Assembly (NCBI GenBank): GCA_937895345.1
Contig: CALAWP010000075.1
Location: 1-64,000, forward strand
DNA: 64,000 bases
Direction: 5' to 3'
Origin: an uncultured Paenibacillus sp.
GTDB taxonomy: Bacteria; Bacillota; Bacilli; Paenibacillales; Paenibacillaceae
Shown: positions 51,677 through 59,995 of the stretch, piece after piece
How the letters are laid out: each line of letters opens with the position of its first letter
How positions within the stretch are numbered: position 1 is the stretch's first letter
The notes under the pieces: generated by a model
The model's database searches: none
Told to the model about the DNA's origin: nothing
Seen by the model: only the letters and a program-made list of their open reading frames with translations
Made by a program: the position numbers and the translations under genes

Positions 51677-52330
51677 TTACTCCCCGGACTTGCCGGTCAA
51701 ATACAGGATGGCGATCTGCGTGCGGTGCGTAAGTCCCGACTTGCCGAGAATCGAAGTGATATGGTTGGCGACAGTCCCTTCCGAAATAAACAGCTTCTTC
51801 GAAATTTCCTTGTTCGTCAGTCCTTTGGCTATCAGCGCGACAATGTCGAATTCCCTGTCGGTATACAGGCTTCTGTCGATGCCGCTCCCTTGCTTCGGCT
51901 CCCGCGGCGCGTCCGCCGTCAGCCCCGACTTCAGCTTTTCCAGCACCGCGTCCTGAAGCACGTTATGGCCGTTGCAGACCGACTTGATCGCATCGCGGAT
52001 CCGCTCCGGATCGTTATTTTTGAGCAAATATCCTTTAGCCCCGTATTTGATGGCCTCCAGCACGTATTCGTCGTTGTCGAACGTCGTCAGGATGAGCGGC
52101 CTCGTTTTCGTTCGCAGTACGAGTTGTTTCGTCGCTTCCACGCCGTCCATGTTCGGCATCTGCACGTCGAGCAGGGCGACGTCCACTTCGTTCTCCTCGC
52201 AGAACGCCACCGCCTCCGCCCCGTCCTGCACCGTCGCCACGACGTCAAATTCCGGGAAGGTCGATAATATAATTTTCATTCCCTCCCGGACAAACGAATT
52301 GTCGTCCGCGATCAGAACTTTAATGTTCAA
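51677..52330 (-). CDS. NarL/LuxR-family response regulator
   Basis: A 217-residue regulator: receiver (IADDNSFVREG, phospho-acceptor Asp in DVALLDVQMPN, Lys in YLLKNNDP) and a C-terminal LuxR-type HTH (LTNKEISKKLFISEGTVANH, ITSILGKSGLTHRTQIAILY). Translation appears to start at TTG (52330), with GGAGGGGAG upstream. It is paired with the kinase 6 bp downstream and probably drives the ABC-2 exporter at 47.2-50.4 kb. Confidence 0.9.
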   Translation of the reverse strand: MNIKVLIADDNSFVREGMKIILSTFPEFDVVATVQDGAEAVAFCEENEVDVALLDVQMPNMDGVEATKQLVLRTKTRPLILTTFDNDEYVLEAIKYGAKGYLLKNNDPERIRDAIKSVCNGHNVLQDAVLEKLKSGLTADAPREPKQGSGIDRSLYTDREFDIVALIAKGLTNKEISKKLFISEGTVANHITSILGKSGLTHRTQIAILYLTGKSGE

Positions 52331-52479
52331 CGCGCTCCCCTCCCTCTCTCCCCATCATACACGCCCGCCAATATATTGAAAATAAGCAAATCAAGCTTCG
52401 TCCGCCCATGCTGCCCGCTCGGATTGTTGCCGATTGTCGAAAATGTCAGCGTCCCTCGGCCAATGCCCGGGTAAAACCA

Positions 52480-52521
52480 AAAATCCCGGCTCCTTTCCGA
52501 CGGGAAAGAAACCGGGATTTT
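52480..52521. terminator. Intrinsic terminator after the DUF1861 gene
   Basis: AAAATCCCGG (52480-52489) and CCGGGATTTT (52512-52521) form a perfect 10-bp stem with an inner CCTTTCC/GGGAAAG helix. A- and T-rich flanks allow termination on the minus strand after 52604. Confidence 0.8.
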
Positions 52522-52603
52522 GTTGAATTGGGCCATAGCGGCATCCCCGACACGAAATCACAACTATCCGGCGCCGCCTCCAACGCAGCGAAACGGCTTT
52601 CGC

Positions 52604-53557
52604 CTACAGCCTCTCGAACCTGGCAAATGGATCGCGTATCGTAATTTTATGAGCTTCGGCGTCGCTGATGCCCGCGTACAGCTCGGCATTGCCGTCCGGC
52701 AGGCGGATCAGCCCCCCGCTGAAAACGACGTCGGCGAGATCCGCCCGTTTGGACGGACCTTCAAGGAAGTCGGAGCGCTCTGCGATGATGCGCATATCCG
52801 AGCAGGCTCCCGTTGCGGGATCGAGCGCGAACACCATCGGGTAATAATGCCGGTTGCCTTCGCCGTCGAACCGCGCGATATGGCCTAACGCACCCAGCAG
52901 GCCGCCCGCCAGCAGATGAATTTCGTTGCAGCCTCCCCATTCCTCGTCAAGGAACTGGCCCTCGAGAAGCGGAGCTTCGTCCACAATTTCACGCGTCAGC
53001 TCGTTCAACGAATGGATGCGGGTATACCCGATCTTTCCTCTGCCTCCCTTGCCGCCCTGCGGACGGGTAAATACGCCGATCGTGCCGTCCAATTGCTGGA
53101 CCAGCCGCAAATCTTTCATCTGATCGGGCCCTTCGAAGAAAGGCTCGAGCCGGGCGATGGACGGGCCCTTGTAAAACACCGTCCGCCAGCTGAGAGCGTC
53201 TGCCGTATCGGGATGAGGAAAGGTTTGCACGCCGCCGAACACAAGCTGGCCGTCAATACGCGTATAGAAAGGATCCTGCAGCGCAAAGATTGGCGAGCCC
53301 TCTCTGCGCGCCCAGCGGTCGCCCCGCTTGACGAAAAAGTGAATTTCCGACTCCTCGCTGTCCCGGCGTTCCACGCGCCCTGCGATCACGGCCTCTCCTT
53401 CGTCCTCGAACGGCGCCGCGATATTGTAGACGTCGCGGTCGTCTTCTCCGGCAAAAACAAGCTTTTCCGCGGTAAAGGGCTTGCTTCCGCCGGAACGGTA
53501 CGCCTCCAGCAACGATACGCAGCTCTCCGCTTCGCTAGTCGTTTTCCACACGTTCAT
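52604..53557 (-). CDS. DUF1861 (GH130-related) protein
   Basis: 317 residues resembling the DUF1861 (MTP-1) family, a five-bladed propeller relative of GH43/GH130 glycosidases: FAGEDDRDVYNIAAPF, GVQTFPHPDTADALSWRT, MKDLRLVQQLDGTIGVFTRP, EEWGGCNEIHLLAGGLLGAL and DVVFSGGLIRLPDGNAELYA. No catalytic mechanism is established for this family. It overlaps the GH130 gene by 23 bp and is the last gene of the ABC transporter operon. It probably acts on the same manno-oligosaccharide or helps process it (inferred). Confidence 0.78.
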   Translation of the reverse strand: MNVWKTTSEAESCVSLLEAYRSGGSKPFTAEKLVFAGEDDRDVYNIAAPFEDEGEAVIAGRVERRDSEESEIHFFVKRGDRWARREGSPIFALQDPFYTRIDGQLVFGGVQTFPHPDTADALSWRTVFYKGPSIARLEPFFEGPDQMKDLRLVQQLDGTIGVFTRPQGGKGGRGKIGYTRIHSLNELTREIVDEAPLLEGQFLDEEWGGCNEIHLLAGGLLGALGHIARFDGEGNRHYYPMVFALDPATGACSDMRIIAERSDFLEGPSKRADLADVVFSGGLIRLPDGNAELYAGISDAEAHKITIRDPFARFERL

Positions 53558-54683
53558 CGTCAGAAGTTCCTTTCGTCGAAGAATGGTCGGCCAACAGCCG
53601 GAGCAGGTCGGCCAGCTGAAACGATACGCTTGCCATCGAGTCGTCGGATACGCCGTAATACATCATGATCCGTCCGTCCCGTTCCACCGCTCCGCAGGCA
53701 AATACGACCCCGGCAAAAAAACCGTCCGTCTCATATTCCTCCTCCGGGGACAGAAACGGTTGTTCCAGCCGGGCTAGAACGCGCTCCGGCCGTTCCAGAT
53801 CGAGCAAGGCGGCTCCCATGCAATAGCGGTGCTCGCGATTGGCCCCATGGTACAGAACGAGCCAGCCCCGGTCCGTTCGAATCGGCACGCAGCCGGCACC
53901 GATCCGGGCATTTTCCCATGTATCCGAGCGAAGGCCGAGCAGGAAGCGGTGATCGCCCCAATGGCGCAAATCGTGCGAGGACGCCAGCCACATCTCCGGA
54001 CGGCCGATGCCGTCGGGAACGGGACGGTGCAGCATGTAGTAGCGGCCCCCGATCGTTTCCGGAAAGATGGCGACGTCTTTGTTGGTGGGAGCGAGAATAA
54101 GCCCCTCCCGCCGAAACTGCCTGAAGTCGTCGGTGGTCAGCAAGCCGACGGCCACGCCTTCGCCGGATACGGCGCTGTACGTAATATGATAGCGTCCGTC
54201 CAGCTTCGTAATCCGGGGATCCTCGATCCCCCAGCTCTCGGCGCGGCCTTCGGGCATGACTGCAGGCCGGTCTTCTACCGTAAAGCGTTCCCCGTCGCTG
54301 CTCCAGGCCAGCCGCAAATGCGAGATGGACGTCAAATAAATCGTCTGTCCCTCGCGGTTCCGCACGACCCGGGGATCGCTGAAGTCGAGCTCCGGATCGT
54401 CCTTCCTCAATTTGACGATCGTCATCCGGCCGCCGCCCGGCTCCCCGCTGCGCCAGTCCAGCACCGGAACGAGCACGGAGCCGGGATCGGTTTGCACCGG
54501 CCTCTCCGCCACCCGAAGCAGCAAGACGACTTGTCCCTCATACTCGGCCACGCCGGCGTTGAACGCCCCAAGCACTTCCCAATCCTCGAAGGTCGGCTTC
54601 ACATCCCGAGGGGTAATGATCGGGTTGGCCGCCGCCCGCGCAATGCGCAAATGTTGTTTGGTAATCACCGAAATGCCTCCCAT
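53535..54683 (-). CDS. GH130 family glycoside phosphorylase/hydrolase
   Basis: 382 residues with GH130 hallmarks: NPIITPRDV, FNAGVAEYEGQVVLLLRV, a catalytic-region SWGIEDPRITKLDGRYHITY, KDVAIFPETIGGRYYMLHRP, GAGCVPIRTDRGWLVLYHGA and ETDGFFAGVVFACG. GH130 enzymes are mostly inverting phosphorylases of beta-1,4- or beta-1,2-mannosides. The His/Arg pair in YMLHRP is usual for phosphate binding in phosphorylases, but the subfamily cannot be fixed by eye. It follows the permease genes and overlaps the DUF1861 gene, so imported manno-oligosaccharides are the likely substrate. No signal peptide, hence cytoplasmic. Confidence 0.87.
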   Translation of the reverse strand: MGGISVITKQHLRIARAAANPIITPRDVKPTFEDWEVLGAFNAGVAEYEGQVVLLLRVAERPVQTDPGSVLVPVLDWRSGEPGGGRMTIVKLRKDDPELDFSDPRVVRNREGQTIYLTSISHLRLAWSSDGERFTVEDRPAVMPEGRAESWGIEDPRITKLDGRYHITYSAVSGEGVAVGLLTTDDFRQFRREGLILAPTNKDVAIFPETIGGRYYMLHRPVPDGIGRPEMWLASSHDLRHWGDHRFLLGLRSDTWENARIGAGCVPIRTDRGWLVLYHGANREHRYCMGAALLDLERPERVLARLEQPFLSPEEEYETDGFFAGVVFACGAVERDGRIMMYYGVSDDSMASVSFQLADLLRLLADHSSTKGTSDDERVEND

Positions 54684-54703
54684 CCTTCTCCTCTTGTCGC
54701 TCT

Positions 54704-55582
54704 CTAATCTTTGATTCCGGTAAAGGTGATGCCTTCAATAAAATAACGCTGCGCCAGGAAGAACAGCATAATGACGGGAAGGGCGACGATGACCGACATG
54801 GCCATCAAATAATGCCATTGCGGCGCTTCGTTCACTCCGCCCATGAAGAAATACATGCCGACGTTCAACGTATACAGACTCATGTCGTTCAAATAAATAA
54901 GCGGACCGAGAAAATCGTTCCAGTATCCCCGGAAAGCGAAGATGCCGACAGCCAGCAGCGCCGGCTTGATTTGCGGAAGCATCACCTTGAAAAAGGTTTG
55001 GAACATATTCGCCCCGTCGATTTCGGCCGCATCGTCCAGCTCGCGCGGAATCGTCATAAAAAACTGTCTGAGCAAAAAGATATAAAACGGTCCCCAAGCC
55101 GTCCACGAACGCAGCACGAGCGGATCGAATTCCCCGACAAGCCCGAATTGCTGCCAAATAAGAAACGTCGGAATGAGCGTGACGTGAAACGGCAGCATCA
55201 TCGTCGCCAGCAGAACGAGAAACAGAAGGCTGCTCCCCGGAAACCGGAACCTCGCAAAGCCGTAAGCGACAAGCGTGGCGCTTGCCAGCTCTCCGATCAA
55301 TCCCAGCGCGACGATGAAGAGGGTATTGCCCAAATAGCGGGTGAACGGCAGCGCCGTCCATGCATCCTTGAAATTGTGCCATTGCGGCGGATCGGGAATC
55401 CATTGCGGCGGCCAGGCGAATATATCGCCCTTCGGCTGCAGCGCGGTGGACAGCATCCAAAAGAAGGGAACGAGTATGACGGCCGCCAATGCGATGACAA
55501 TGACGTAGATGACTGTTCTTTTGATCCACTCGGATTGTTTTCTGGTTAACGGTCCCGTCCGGACCATAGACGCCTTCGCCAC
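54704..55582 (-). CDS. ABC transporter permease, MalG/UgpE-type
   Basis: 292 residues with six helices and the EAA loop ELDDAAEIDGANMFQTFFKV. Segments TALQPKGDIFAWPPQWIPD, LLATMMLPFHVTLIPTFLIW and GITFTGIKD are typical of carbohydrate-uptake family 1 permeases. It partners with the permease encoded immediately upstream (12-bp gap) and the binding protein at 56650-57978. No ATPase gene is in the operon. The GH130 gene follows after 20 bp, pointing to a manno-oligosaccharide transporter. Confidence 0.88.
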   Translation of the reverse strand: MAKASMVRTGPLTRKQSEWIKRTVIYVIVIALAAVILVPFFWMLSTALQPKGDIFAWPPQWIPDPPQWHNFKDAWTALPFTRYLGNTLFIVALGLIGELASATLVAYGFARFRFPGSSLLFLVLLATMMLPFHVTLIPTFLIWQQFGLVGEFDPLVLRSWTAWGPFYIFLLRQFFMTIPRELDDAAEIDGANMFQTFFKVMLPQIKPALLAVGIFAFRGYWNDFLGPLIYLNDMSLYTLNVGMYFFMGGVNEAPQWHYLMAMSVIVALPVIMLFFLAQRYFIEGITFTGIKD

Positions 55583-55594
55583 TGCTCCACCTCC

Positions 55595-56581
55595 TTAGCG
55601 CGACTCCGATTCATAATGAACCCACGCCGGAGTCGAACGAATGACAAGCAGCGTAAGCGCCAGGATGATAATAAACAACACCCAGGCAACGGCGGAAGCT
55701 TCCCCCATCTGCATCTGGGTAAATCCCCTTTCATACACCAGCTGGTTCATAAATTTGCCCGCGGCGGTCGTCGGCCTGACGAACATCGCAATTGTAAATA
55801 TTTGAAGCGCGCCGATCATGCCCATAATGACCTGCAGCAAAATGACCGGCGAAATTTGCGGAACCGTAATCGACCTGAACTTCGTAAACGCATTGGCGCC
55901 GTCCATGTCCGCCGCTTCGTACAGCGACTTCGGCACCCCCTGCAGCCCGGCAAGAAAGACGACCGTATTCGTGCCGAAGATACCCCAGACGCTCATGATG
56001 GCAAACGCCGTCAGCACGAAGCCCGGATCGCCGAACCAGTTCGGCTTATCCAGCCCGAAAACATTCAATATCGGGGACAGCGAATAGTTGATAATGCCGG
56101 ATTCGCTGTTGAACATCCACCGCCAGAGCAGAGCGACCGCCACTTCGGGCAGCACCGCCGGCAAAAAATAAATGGTGCGGAACGTGCCGATCCCTTTAAT
56201 CTTGTTGTTGAGCAGCATCGCGATCAGCAGCGCTCCGATGACCCCGATCGGCAGCGTGACGGCGGCGTACAGCAGCGTGATCCTTACCGAAGGCCAGAAC
56301 TCGACGTCGTTCATTAGCAGCTTGATGTAATTATCGAGTCCGACCCATTTCGAATGGCCAAAGATCGACGACTCCGTGAAGCTGAGGTACAGCGAATTGC
56401 CGAGCGGATAAACGGTAAATACGAGAAAACCGATAAGCCACGGCGATATGAGCGCAATCCCGAGCGCCTGCTTCGTTTTCCAGCCGACGGCCCGAAACGC
56501 CCAATAAATAACGGCAGCCAGCACCAGCAGCGCCGCGGGCACGAGCAGCCACCGCATCAACGTATCCAGATGGCTTTGCAC
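55595..56581 (-). CDS. ABC transporter permease, MalF/UgpA-type
   Basis: 328 residues. One extra N-terminal helix (LLVPAALLVLAAVIYWAF) is followed by the standard six-helix core (ALISPWLIGFLVFTVYPLGN onward) and the EAA loop SLYEAADMDGANAFTKFRSI. The ISPWLIGFLVFTVYP motif is common in Paenibacillus oligosaccharide transporters. It is the partner of the MalG-type permease downstream. It lies 68 bp after the binding-protein gene. Confidence 0.88.
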   Translation of the reverse strand: MQSHLDTLMRWLLVPAALLVLAAVIYWAFRAVGWKTKQALGIALISPWLIGFLVFTVYPLGNSLYLSFTESSIFGHSKWVGLDNYIKLLMNDVEFWPSVRITLLYAAVTLPIGVIGALLIAMLLNNKIKGIGTFRTIYFLPAVLPEVAVALLWRWMFNSESGIINYSLSPILNVFGLDKPNWFGDPGFVLTAFAIMSVWGIFGTNTVVFLAGLQGVPKSLYEAADMDGANAFTKFRSITVPQISPVILLQVIMGMIGALQIFTIAMFVRPTTAAGKFMNQLVYERGFTQMQMGEASAVAWVLFIIILALTLLVIRSTPAWVHYESESR

Positions 56582-56649
56582 CGCTTATCCCCCTTTCCTA
56601 GCTTGATGGCAAGAGGAAGCGGAAATCGCCGCCCCTCTTGCGCGTTCCG

Positions 56650-57978
56650 TTATTTCAAAGCGTTGTCCAGCTGCGGCTTGACTTGAGGAACAAGCTCTTC
56701 CGGATTCGCTCCCGCATTGACGATCGGGTCCATCAGCTGCGTCCAGTACAGATTGTCCCAGGCCGGATATTTTTCGGAATAGCGGTACGGTCTTGCAAAT
56801 TCCATCGAGGCGATGATCGCTTCCAGCGAATGAGCTTTGGCCGGATGCATCTCCTGAAGCGTCTCCAGATTGGCCAGCGATTTGCGCGGAGGCATGATCT
56901 TCCAATGATGAATGCCGTCCGTCAAATCGACAAGCGCCTGGAAGGCGGCATCGGGATGCTTCGTTTTGGCATTGATGCCCATCCCCAGAATGTCCCCGAA
57001 CGTGGCGCGCGCGCCGTTGTTGCCGGCGGGAACCATAAACGCCTGCACGTTGTCGACCGTCGAATCGAGATTGTCCGCCGCGCCGCCCATAAACATCGCA
57101 ACCTGGCCGTCGCGGAACATTTGATCGAAGCCGCGGTCCCGAATAATGCTTTGCGGCGGCACTAACGGTCCTTGAATGAGGTCGGCATAAAACTTAAGCG
57201 CTTCGATCGCTTCGGGAGAGTCGATCGGCGAGCTGGCCGAATCTTCCGAAATGACTTCGCCACCGTTTTGCCAGATGAACATCTGCGAAGGCGGCCAGCC
57301 GTTCACCGTAAAGCCCCACTGCACGGTATTCGCCTTGTCGAAGCCTTCCTCGTCCGGATGCTTGCCATTGCGGTCCTTGGTCAGCTTGTTGGCTGCATCG
57401 AGAAAGTGCTCCCAAGTCCAGCTCTCGTCCGGATACGCCACATTGGCCTCGTCGAACAGCGCTTTATTGACGTACATCATGACGGGCTGCTGCAGCCACG
57501 GCAGTCCGTATATTTTGTCCTCGTAAGTAAACGGTTGCAGAGAAGATTCGTAATAGTCGTTCGTATCGGCCGCCGGGTGGCCGGAAGCTTTCAGCCGGTC
57601 CGTTATGTCGAGCATGGTGCCGCCTGCGGAAAATTGAGCGGCCCGCTGGGCGCTGATCCAGAACAGATCGGGACCGGAATTGCCGGAAAGCTGGGTAATG
57701 ATCCGCGTATCGTATTCTGCGGGATTCGAGTCCTGTACGATTTCGTAAGTCGTCGATGCCGCATTCAGCTTGTCGATAATCGCTTGCAGCTCCTTGGCTT
57801 CGTCCACGCCGGCCCAGGTCGCCAGCTTGATCGTCGCTTTCTTCTGATCTCCTCCTCCGCCGGAATCGTTCCCTCCGGTTGCGTTGTTGCCGCCTCCCCC
57901 GCCGTCGCCGGAGCAAGCCGATAACATAAGCGAAAACAGCAGCGTCGATGCCAATGCCACAGTAAACCGTCTCTTCAC
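56650..57978 (-). CDS. ABC transporter sugar-binding lipoprotein (family 1)
   Basis: 442 residues starting with GTG (57978) after AAGGGGG at 8-nt spacing. The signal ends at lipobox LSAC (near residue 22), then a Gly/Asn linker. The mature domain shows IKLATWAGVDEAKELQAIID, LSGNSGPDLFWISAQRAAQF, KIYGLPWLQQPVMMYVNKAL and NGWPPSQMFIWQNGGEV, usual for oligosaccharide-binding proteins. It leads the operon with two permeases, GH130 and DUF1861. Two perfect operators and a good promoter (58053-58081) lie upstream, shared with a divergent LacI gene. Confidence 0.87.
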   Translation of the reverse strand: MKRRFTVALASTLLFSLMLSACSGDGGGGGNNATGGNDSGGGGDQKKATIKLATWAGVDEAKELQAIIDKLNAASTTYEIVQDSNPAEYDTRIITQLSGNSGPDLFWISAQRAAQFSAGGTMLDITDRLKASGHPAADTNDYYESSLQPFTYEDKIYGLPWLQQPVMMYVNKALFDEANVAYPDESWTWEHFLDAANKLTKDRNGKHPDEEGFDKANTVQWGFTVNGWPPSQMFIWQNGGEVISEDSASSPIDSPEAIEALKFYADLIQGPLVPPQSIIRDRGFDQMFRDGQVAMFMGGAADNLDSTVDNVQAFMVPAGNNGARATFGDILGMGINAKTKHPDAAFQALVDLTDGIHHWKIMPPRKSLANLETLQEMHPAKAHSLEAIIASMEFARPYRYSEKYPAWDNLYWTQLMDPIVNAGANPEELVPQVKPQLDNALK

Positions 57979-58020
57979 AAAAGAAGCCCCCTTTAATGAT
58001 TGGTCGCATTACAAAATTAA

Positions 58021-58081
58021 AATTTGTAACGTTACAAATTCATTACAATTACATGATATAACGAAATGACAGCGTCGTCAA
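58021..58081 (-). promoter_or_regulatory. Promoter and operator 1 of the GH130 operon
   Basis: Minus-strand -35 TTGACG (58081-58076), 17-nt spacer, -10 TATCAT (58058-58053). A perfect 20-bp palindrome AATTTGTAACGTTACAAATT (58021-58040) lies about 6-25 nt after the transcription start. A second copy of its core is at 58165-58182. Confidence 0.85.
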
Positions 58082-58135
58082 GATGATGGGGCATCGTAAT
58101 TTTTCGCGTAAAACGACCATTTTTTCACGATATTA

Positions 58136-58182
58136 TTTACTTGTTCACCAGAATAGTGTATATTTTTTGTAACGTTACAAAA
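58136..58182 (+). promoter_or_regulatory. Promoter and operator 2 of the divergent LacI gene
   Basis: TTTACT (58136-58141), 17-nt spacer, TATATT (58159-58164), directly followed by a perfect 18-bp palindrome TTTTGTAACGTTACAAAA (58165-58182). The repressor would block its own promoter. The operator centres are 143 bp apart, a distance that could allow looping. Confidence 0.82.
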
Positions 58183-58219
58183 TGACGAATCGGCTTTATA
58201 GGGTAAGAGAGGTTATGAG

Positions 58220-59254
58220 ATGAAAAAGAAAGTGGTCATGCAGGATATAGCGGATGAGCTGAATATTTCCAAAAATTCGGTCTCCCAGGCATTGTCCGGC
58301 AAGGACGGCGTCAGCGAAGAAACTCGAATGAAAATTATACAGACCGCCGAGAAGATGGGATACCGGTATTCCAAGAAAAAAAGCGACAACGCCGATAAGC
58401 CCGTTCGTACGGTCGGCCTGATCGCTTCCGACTACGCATTCTCCATGAAAAATTTTTTCGGCGAAATCTATTTGTCCATCGAACGCGAAGCGCAGCGCCA
58501 CGGCGTCAATCTTCGAATCCAATCCATTACGCCGGCGGCCCGCAACGGGCTGGTTCTGCCCGCCTTCATCGAGGATGGCAGCATTGACGGAGTGCTCATG
58601 CTGTCCCATATCAGCACCGACTATATGAACAAAGTATTGGACCAAGGCATACCGGCTGTCCTGATCGACCATCATCACCCGCTGATCGAAGCCGACGCCG
58701 TCCTGACGAACAACCGGTTCGGAGCCTACCTGGCGGTCAAGCATCTCATCGACCTCGGCCATCGTGACATTGCCGTCATCGGCAATAAAGCCGTATCCCC
58801 CAGCTATCAGGAACGATGGGAAGGGTATATGCTGGCGCTGCAGGAGCACGGCATCGAACCCGCGGGCGCGCTCATGTTTCCCGACGTTCCGGAGGAGGAG
58901 CCAAGCATCGGCGAGACGATCCGCTCCTTGTCCGCGCAGCCGACCGCATGGTTTTGCCTGAACGACGGATTCGGATTTTTTGTGTGCAATACGTTGAAAG
59001 CGATGGGGTACCGGATACCGGAGGACATCTCGGTATGCGGCTTCGACAACAGCGATTTTGCCCACATTTCGGCACCGAAGCTGACCACGATGCACATCGA
59101 TTTGACGCAATTCGCCCATAAAGCCTTTGCCCAATTGTTGTGGCGCATCCGCCATCCGAACGAAACGGTTCACGAAATCTTGCTGCCGACGAAGCTGATC
59201 GAGCGGGAATCGACGGGACCGAACCCGCAGCGGACGGATGTAAGGCCCGAATAA
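58220..59254 (+). CDS. LacI-family transcriptional regulator of the GH130 operon
   Basis: A 344-residue regulator: N-terminal HTH VVMQDIADELNISKNSVSQA and LSGKDGVSEETRMKIIQTAE, then a full periplasmic-binding-like effector domain (RTVGLIASDYAFSMKNFFGE, GSIDGVLMLSHISTDYM, RFGAYLAVKHLIDLGHRDIA, WFCLNDGFGFF, ISVCGFDNSDFAHISAPKLT). The two TTGTAACGTTACAA palindromes between it and the divergent transporter operon are near-certain binding sites, one over its own promoter (autorepression). The inducer is probably a mannoside or its breakdown product (inferred). A terminator follows. Confidence 0.9.
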   Translation: MKKKVVMQDIADELNISKNSVSQALSGKDGVSEETRMKIIQTAEKMGYRYSKKKSDNADKPVRTVGLIASDYAFSMKNFFGEIYLSIEREAQRHGVNLRIQSITPAARNGLVLPAFIEDGSIDGVLMLSHISTDYMNKVLDQGIPAVLIDHHHPLIEADAVLTNNRFGAYLAVKHLIDLGHRDIAVIGNKAVSPSYQERWEGYMLALQEHGIEPAGALMFPDVPEEEPSIGETIRSLSAQPTAWFCLNDGFGFFVCNTLKAMGYRIPEDISVCGFDNSDFAHISAPKLTTMHIDLTQFAHKAFAQLLWRIRHPNETVHEILLPTKLIERESTGPNPQRTDVRPE

Positions 59255-59263
59255 CGCAACAAA

Positions 59264-59297
59264 CCGGCTGCCGAATCCGTTCGGCAGCCGGTTGTTT
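59264..59297. terminator. Intrinsic terminator after the LacI gene
   Basis: Perfect 12-bp stem CCGGCTGCCGAA (59264-59275) / TTCGGCAGCCGG (59280-59291) with a 4-nt loop, then TTGTTTTTA. It separates the LacI gene from the convergent VOC gene and serves at least the plus strand. Confidence 0.9.
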
Positions 59298-59342
59298 TTA
59301 GGGCCGTTTCTTCCGATTACTGCAGGCCGGTCCGTCCCGGCG

Positions 59343-59909
59343 TCAGCCTTGCAGCGACTTGCTCCATTCGGCGACTCTGCGGAAGCTTTCTTCCTCCGAA
59401 AGATCTTCGATGCGCGTCATAATCGACCACCTGACGCCAAACGGGTCGAGAATGCTGCAGTACCGGTCTCCGGATACAAAGTTCGCCAGCGGTTCTCTGA
59501 CGGTCGCCCCGTTCGCGACGGCCCGTTCGAATACGCGGTCCGCGTCGGGCACGTAGACGCCCAAGGAATAACAAGCTTGTCCGTCTCCCGGCGGCATTAC
59601 GAGGCGGAATTCCGGATTGGCCGCTCCCAGTTGCAAATAGCCGGAGCCGAAATCGACATCCGCATGAATGATGACTTTGCTGCCTTCTTCCCCGATTTCG
59701 GTTACGCTTTTGGCCTTGGCCCCAAATACGGTTTCATAAAAGGCGATCGCTTCGGCCGGGTTGCTCACAACGATAAACGGCGTAAGCGCCGTATAGCCGT
59801 TAGGCCTGCCGTTCGTCGTGTAGGTTCCCGTCGCTCCCGTATAAGTTTCTTGCCGATGATCCATGGTCCATTCCTCCAATTCAATCTGGTCGCGTTCTTC
59901 CGTTCCCAT
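59343..59909 (-). CDS. VOC-superfamily (PhnB/glyoxalase-like) protein
   Basis: 188 residues with one PhnB-like VOC domain: ALTPFIVVSNPAEAIAFYET, VFGAKAKSVTEI, SGYLQLGAANPE, SLGVYVPDADRVFERAVANG and DRYCSILDPFGVRWSI. Members include glyoxalases, fosfomycin-resistance proteins and many of unknown function, so only the fold is assigned. The start at 59909 is chosen because CCGGAGGAG lies 8 nt upstream; the frame extends further upstream into the end region of the MFS gene without similarity. It follows the DHA2 efflux gene on the same strand. Confidence 0.78.
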   Translation of the reverse strand: MGTEERDQIELEEWTMDHRQETYTGATGTYTTNGRPNGYTALTPFIVVSNPAEAIAFYETVFGAKAKSVTEIGEEGSKVIIHADVDFGSGYLQLGAANPEFRLVMPPGDGQACYSLGVYVPDADRVFERAVANGATVREPLANFVSGDRYCSILDPFGVRWSIMTRIEDLSEEESFRRVAEWSKSLQG

Positions 59910-59995
59910 TATAAATTCTCCTCCGGAGGACGTATTGTAAAAAAGCGACAAACGGAGCGATTGAGATCGTACGGAGACCTGGAATCGCGGCTGGA

